Source: JAJFUV01 sp964384215 (GTDB lineage Bacteria; Acidobacteriota; Terriglobia; Bryobacterales; Bryobacteraceae). Taken from it: a DNA stretch of 64,000 bases. Under the pieces are notes generated by a model. The model was not told the DNA's origin and made no database searches. It saw only the letters and a list, made by a program, of their open reading frames with translations. Where the stretch lies: NCBI GenBank assembly GCA_964384215.1, contig CAYLLB010000014.1, positions 43,335-107,334 on the forward strand, read 5' to 3'. The translations under genes and the position numbers were made by a program. This document shows, in pieces, positions 61,633 to 64,000 of this stretch (positions are counted from its first letter, which is position 1; each line of letters begins with the position of its first letter).

Positions 61633-63483
61633 ACTTAGGCCCATCTGGCGGAGAAGCTCACGGTAGCGCGCATCCTGGCGCAGAGGGTCGAAAACCGGGT
61701 CTGCGGCGACCATCACTACCGCAGGCTGGTGCCTGGCGATGCCCGCCTGGAGTTGGCGGACGGTTTCGTCCGTGTCTCCGAGGCCCAAGCTGATCATCGC
61801 CATCGAAAGTGGCGACACGTAGGACTTCGCCGATTGCTGGCGCAGGCGATTGAGGAGTGCACGAGCCTGTTCGCTATCTCCATGTTTTGCCAAGAGATAG
61901 CCGTAGACACCGATGGCGGGTGATTGATCTGGGATGTTTGACTGGGATTCGCTCATCTCCGCCAAAGCCCGCCGTCCCTGTCCCGTCAGGCTCAGCGAGA
62001 GGAGATACGCGCGTTCGCCGGGTCCGCGTCTGGGGGCGGACTTGCGCAGATCCTCGCTCTCCGAGATGACGCGGGTGTACTCCCGGTTGAAGTACTGAAC
62101 TTCGGTCAGGATGGACCGGGTGGTCCGGGTCAGCGGGTCGAGTTCGTGCGCCCGCAACACTTCCCCCAAGGCTTCCCGAAGTTGCCCGGTAGGGACGAGG
62201 TACATCAGGGCGTACATCAGGTGGCCCTGTGCCCAATCCGGATTCAGCTCGATCGCCCGCCGAAACCTTTGTTGGGCGCTCGCCCAGTTCCAATCGAGCG
62301 CCTCGTAAGTTCCCACGGCGGCTTGCGCTTCGCCGAGTTGATCGTCGAGTTCCAAAGCCTTCATCGCCGCTTTACGCCCCTTGGCGATTATGGCGGCGTC
62401 CCGGCCATCGCTGCGCATGATGAGCAACTGATAGCTTTGCGCCAGCCAAGCCCATGCCGGTGCATAGTTCGGATCGCCGGCAATGCACTTTTCGAAGGAC
62501 GCGATGCTCTTCTCAACGCTGCCCCGTTCCCACTCGTACCAGTAATATTGCCCTTGCAGGAATGCGCCGTAGGCTTCCGGGGTTGCCGCGCGGCGGATCA
62601 ATCGGCTGCCAACCGGCACGGGAACGCGGATGCGCGAGGCGACCGCTCGGACCAATTCGCGTTCCAAGGCCGTGAACGAGTTCCCGTCGGTTTCGCGCGT
62701 CTCGGCCCAGACGTAGGATTGCGTGCGCGTGTCGGTCATTTTCGCGGAAACCACAATTTTAGAGCCGGCCGTGCGCACGGTCCCTTCGATGATGTAGTCG
62801 ACATTGAGTTCTGCTGCGTACTCATAAGGCGAGCGGCCGGACTCCCGGACCTGCCTACCCGAGGCGCGCGAAATCACCCGAAGGCCGGGAATGCCGGTGA
62901 GCCCGGTGATGATCGCATCGGCCACGGCGTCACCGAGGAGTTCCTGCTCCGGTTGCGGCGACAGCGACTGGAATGGCAGAACGATCACGGACGCCGGCCG
63001 GGGCGCCTCCGTCCGGGTGGAGCGCTTGCGCAACAGTGCGACTCCACCCGCGATCGCGCCGCCGAGGACGAGGACCGCCAGGACGGCGAAGACCACCCGG
63101 CGCGAGAGGAACCGGCTCCGGAACGTCTCGACATGAGCAGCCGCCTCCTCGAATTCCGGCGCGAAACTGCGCGGGCGCAGGGTAATGATGAACGGGTCGT
63201 TCTGACCTTCTTCCCCGTAATACTTCTTCAGGCGCTCCCGCAAGCGGCGCGCTTCCACGCGAACGATGGAATCGATGCGCGGGTCGAACGAGTCCTTCTT
63301 GTCGAAGACCTCGAAGCCGAGCACGAATTCGTTCAGCTTGTCGGTTTCACCGGCCAGCGCCTGTTCCACGACGAAGCGGAGAAACCGCCGGTGCCGCTCG
63401 GAGCCGGAGAACGTATTGCTCGCAAGGATACGGTCTAGTTGCTCTTGAATGATTCGTTTCTTGTCGTCGGTGATCGCGGTCAT
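61627..63483 (-). CDS. Membrane-bound TolB-like / TPR signalling protein
   Basis: This 618-residue protein has three parts. Residues 1-115 form a helical block with the Acidobacteria-type motif FEVFDKKDSFDPRIDSIVRV and EARRLRERLKKYY. One transmembrane helix lies at 129-151, followed by a TolB-N/FlgO-like domain (about 165-290, IVLPFQSLSP through VISRASG) and then TPR repeats (about 330-610). Such proteins often stand beside regulated transporter or sensor genes and are thought to signal through the N-terminal block, but DNA binding is unproven. The ATG start is chosen; a GTG at 63504 is the alternative. Confidence 0.78.
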   Translation of the reverse strand: MTAITDDKKRIIQEQLDRILASNTFSGSERHRRFLRFVVEQALAGETDKLNEFVLGFEVFDKKDSFDPRIDSIVRVEARRLRERLKKYYGEEGQNDPFIITLRPRSFAPEFEEAAAHVETFRSRFLSRRVVFAVLAVLVLGGAIAGGVALLRKRSTRTEAPRPASVIVLPFQSLSPQPEQELLGDAVADAIITGLTGIPGLRVISRASGRQVRESGRSPYEYAAELNVDYIIEGTVRTAGSKIVVSAKMTDTRTQSYVWAETRETDGNSFTALERELVRAVASRIRVPVPVGSRLIRRAATPEAYGAFLQGQYYWYEWERGSVEKSIASFEKCIAGDPNYAPAWAWLAQSYQLLIMRSDGRDAAIIAKGRKAAMKALELDDQLGEAQAAVGTYEALDWNWASAQQRFRRAIELNPDWAQGHLMYALMYLVPTGQLREALGEVLRAHELDPLTRTTRSILTEVQYFNREYTRVISESEDLRKSAPRRGPGERAYLLSLSLTGQGRRALAEMSESQSNIPDQSPAIGVYGYLLAKHGDSEQARALLNRLRQQSAKSYVSPLSMAMISLGLGDTDETVRQLQAGIARHQPAVVMVAADPVFDPLRQDARYRELLRQMGLSR

Positions 63484-63546
63484 GAGATGGGGCGGCAAAC
63501 TCACGCCCGTGGCGGCAATTTCAGTTTATCGCGGGTGTGCGACGAA

Positions 63547-63999
63547 TCAAGTCTTCTGCAGGACTCGAATGGAACGGACTACCCTGGTTGGCGGAGTTGT
63601 GTTCTCACCGATGCGGAAAGTGATAGACACCTGCGCGGATTTGAGCGGACCGCACTCCAGTTCCACGGTGTCCGCGCCGAATCCTTCAAGTTGCAGTCCT
63701 GAGGCGCCATCGATCAGGAACTCCGCCGGCTTGCCGTCTATCGACACCACCAGGTGCGCCGGGACCGCCCCGCAGTCGAGCTTCTCAAGTCTGCCTATGG
63801 CAGAGGAACTCCCACTCTGGTTCTCCCACGTCGAAGTGCGGGCTTGTTCTTTCGGGACGTTCTCACCGGAAGTTCTGCGCCGCTCGACGGGCGGCTCGTC
63901 CTCGACAATTTTGTAACCGGTTTGTATTGGCTGGTCGATCAGCTTGAGTTATGTTTCGCCGGCGGCTGCGCCATTCGATCCGATCATTGTTGGCCGGGA
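63547..63999 (-). pseudogene. Disrupted 3' part of an unrecognised gene
   Basis: A minus-strand frame ends at 63547 and is open back to a TAA at 63951-63949, with no ATG, GTG or TTG in its first 66 codons. The same frame continues past the stop to the window edge (PTMIGSNGAAAGET before the stop, LKLIDQPIQTGYKIVEDEPP after it). The end part, LEKLDCGAVPAHLVVSIDGK to LECGPLKSAQVSITF, looks like a beta-rich C-terminal domain with two Cys-Gly pairs seen in exported Acidobacterial proteins. It is either a gene remnant or a gene broken by one mutation or sequence error. Confidence 0.45.
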
Positions 64000-64000
64000 C

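Noticed and set aside
63951..64000. Possible start of a plus-strand gene (MFRRRLRHSIRSLLAG...) running off the right edge
   Set aside because: Only 16 codons are visible, there is no good ribosome-binding site, and the ATG overlaps the stop of the remnant on the other strand. It cannot be supported.

Overview
The window looks like a chromosome segment of a GC-rich Acidobacteriota, most likely a Bryobacterales / Candidatus Solibacter-like organism. This rests on the high GC by eye, a protein of the 'VWFA-related Acidobacterial' type, a TolB-like/TPR signalling protein with the N-terminal block common in Acidobacteria, MacB-like efflux genes, and many secreted sugar- or lipid-related proteins with signal peptides. 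No phage, insertion sequence, CRISPR array or rRNA was seen. Genes are tightly packed, no gene-free stretch exceeds 300 bases, and many neighbours overlap by ATGA.

Layout. 1-6700: a minus-strand respiratory complex I operon nuoC-D-I-J-K-L-M (nuoM runs off the left edge), with a good sigma-70-type promoter directly before nuoC and no nuoA, B, E, F, G or H. 6739-11220: a PIG-L-type deacetylase, an alpha/beta hydrolase gene broken by an in-frame TGA, tRNA-Arg(CCG), a redoxin, a secreted zinc peptidase-like protein and an unrecognised 43-residue basic protein. 11266-19080: a complete kdpFABC-DE potassium uptake and sensing operon. 19200-24087: a tandem ThuA-domain protein with a sugar isomerase/epimerase-like partner, a SnoaL-like protein, uridine kinase and a class III aminotransferase. 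24098-29509: pyruvate dehydrogenase E1 (aceE), then a two-gene URO-D-type methyltransferase / corrinoid-activator (RACo-like) module.

29476-42187: an MGDG-synthase-like glycosyltransferase, the VWFA protein, a large secreted protein of unknown function, rmuC, proline dehydrogenase, two small membrane proteins, then a coupled run of ceramidase-like protein, SDR and EamA transporter, and an NHL-repeat protein. 42343-53376: a beta-barrel outer-membrane protein, a parallel beta-helix protein, a family 2 glycosyltransferase, gyrA, larE, a Tat-exported Gfo/Idh/MocA protein, a PAP2 protein, an FmdB-type zinc ribbon and an S41-family protein that has lost its catalytic residues. 53509-63483: a lytic transglycosylase, a GAF-like protein, a complete ABC-type tripartite efflux operon (outer-membrane factor, adaptor, ATPase, permease) and, upstream of it on the same strand, a membrane-bound TolB/TPR protein. 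The right edge holds a disrupted gene remnant.

How the parts work together. The clear multi-gene units are complex I (energy), Kdp (K+ scavenging under low K+), sugar isomerase plus ThuA (probable carbohydrate derivative processing), methyltransferase plus RACo (probable corrinoid-dependent demethylation with the corrinoid protein elsewhere) and the MacAB-like efflux unit. The most unusual observations are the incomplete nuo gene set, the inactive-looking S41 protein, the orphan methyltransferase/RACo pair, a LarE with three cysteines and no lar neighbours, and two genes interrupted by single in-frame stops. All function calls come from reading the sequence; no database search was run.
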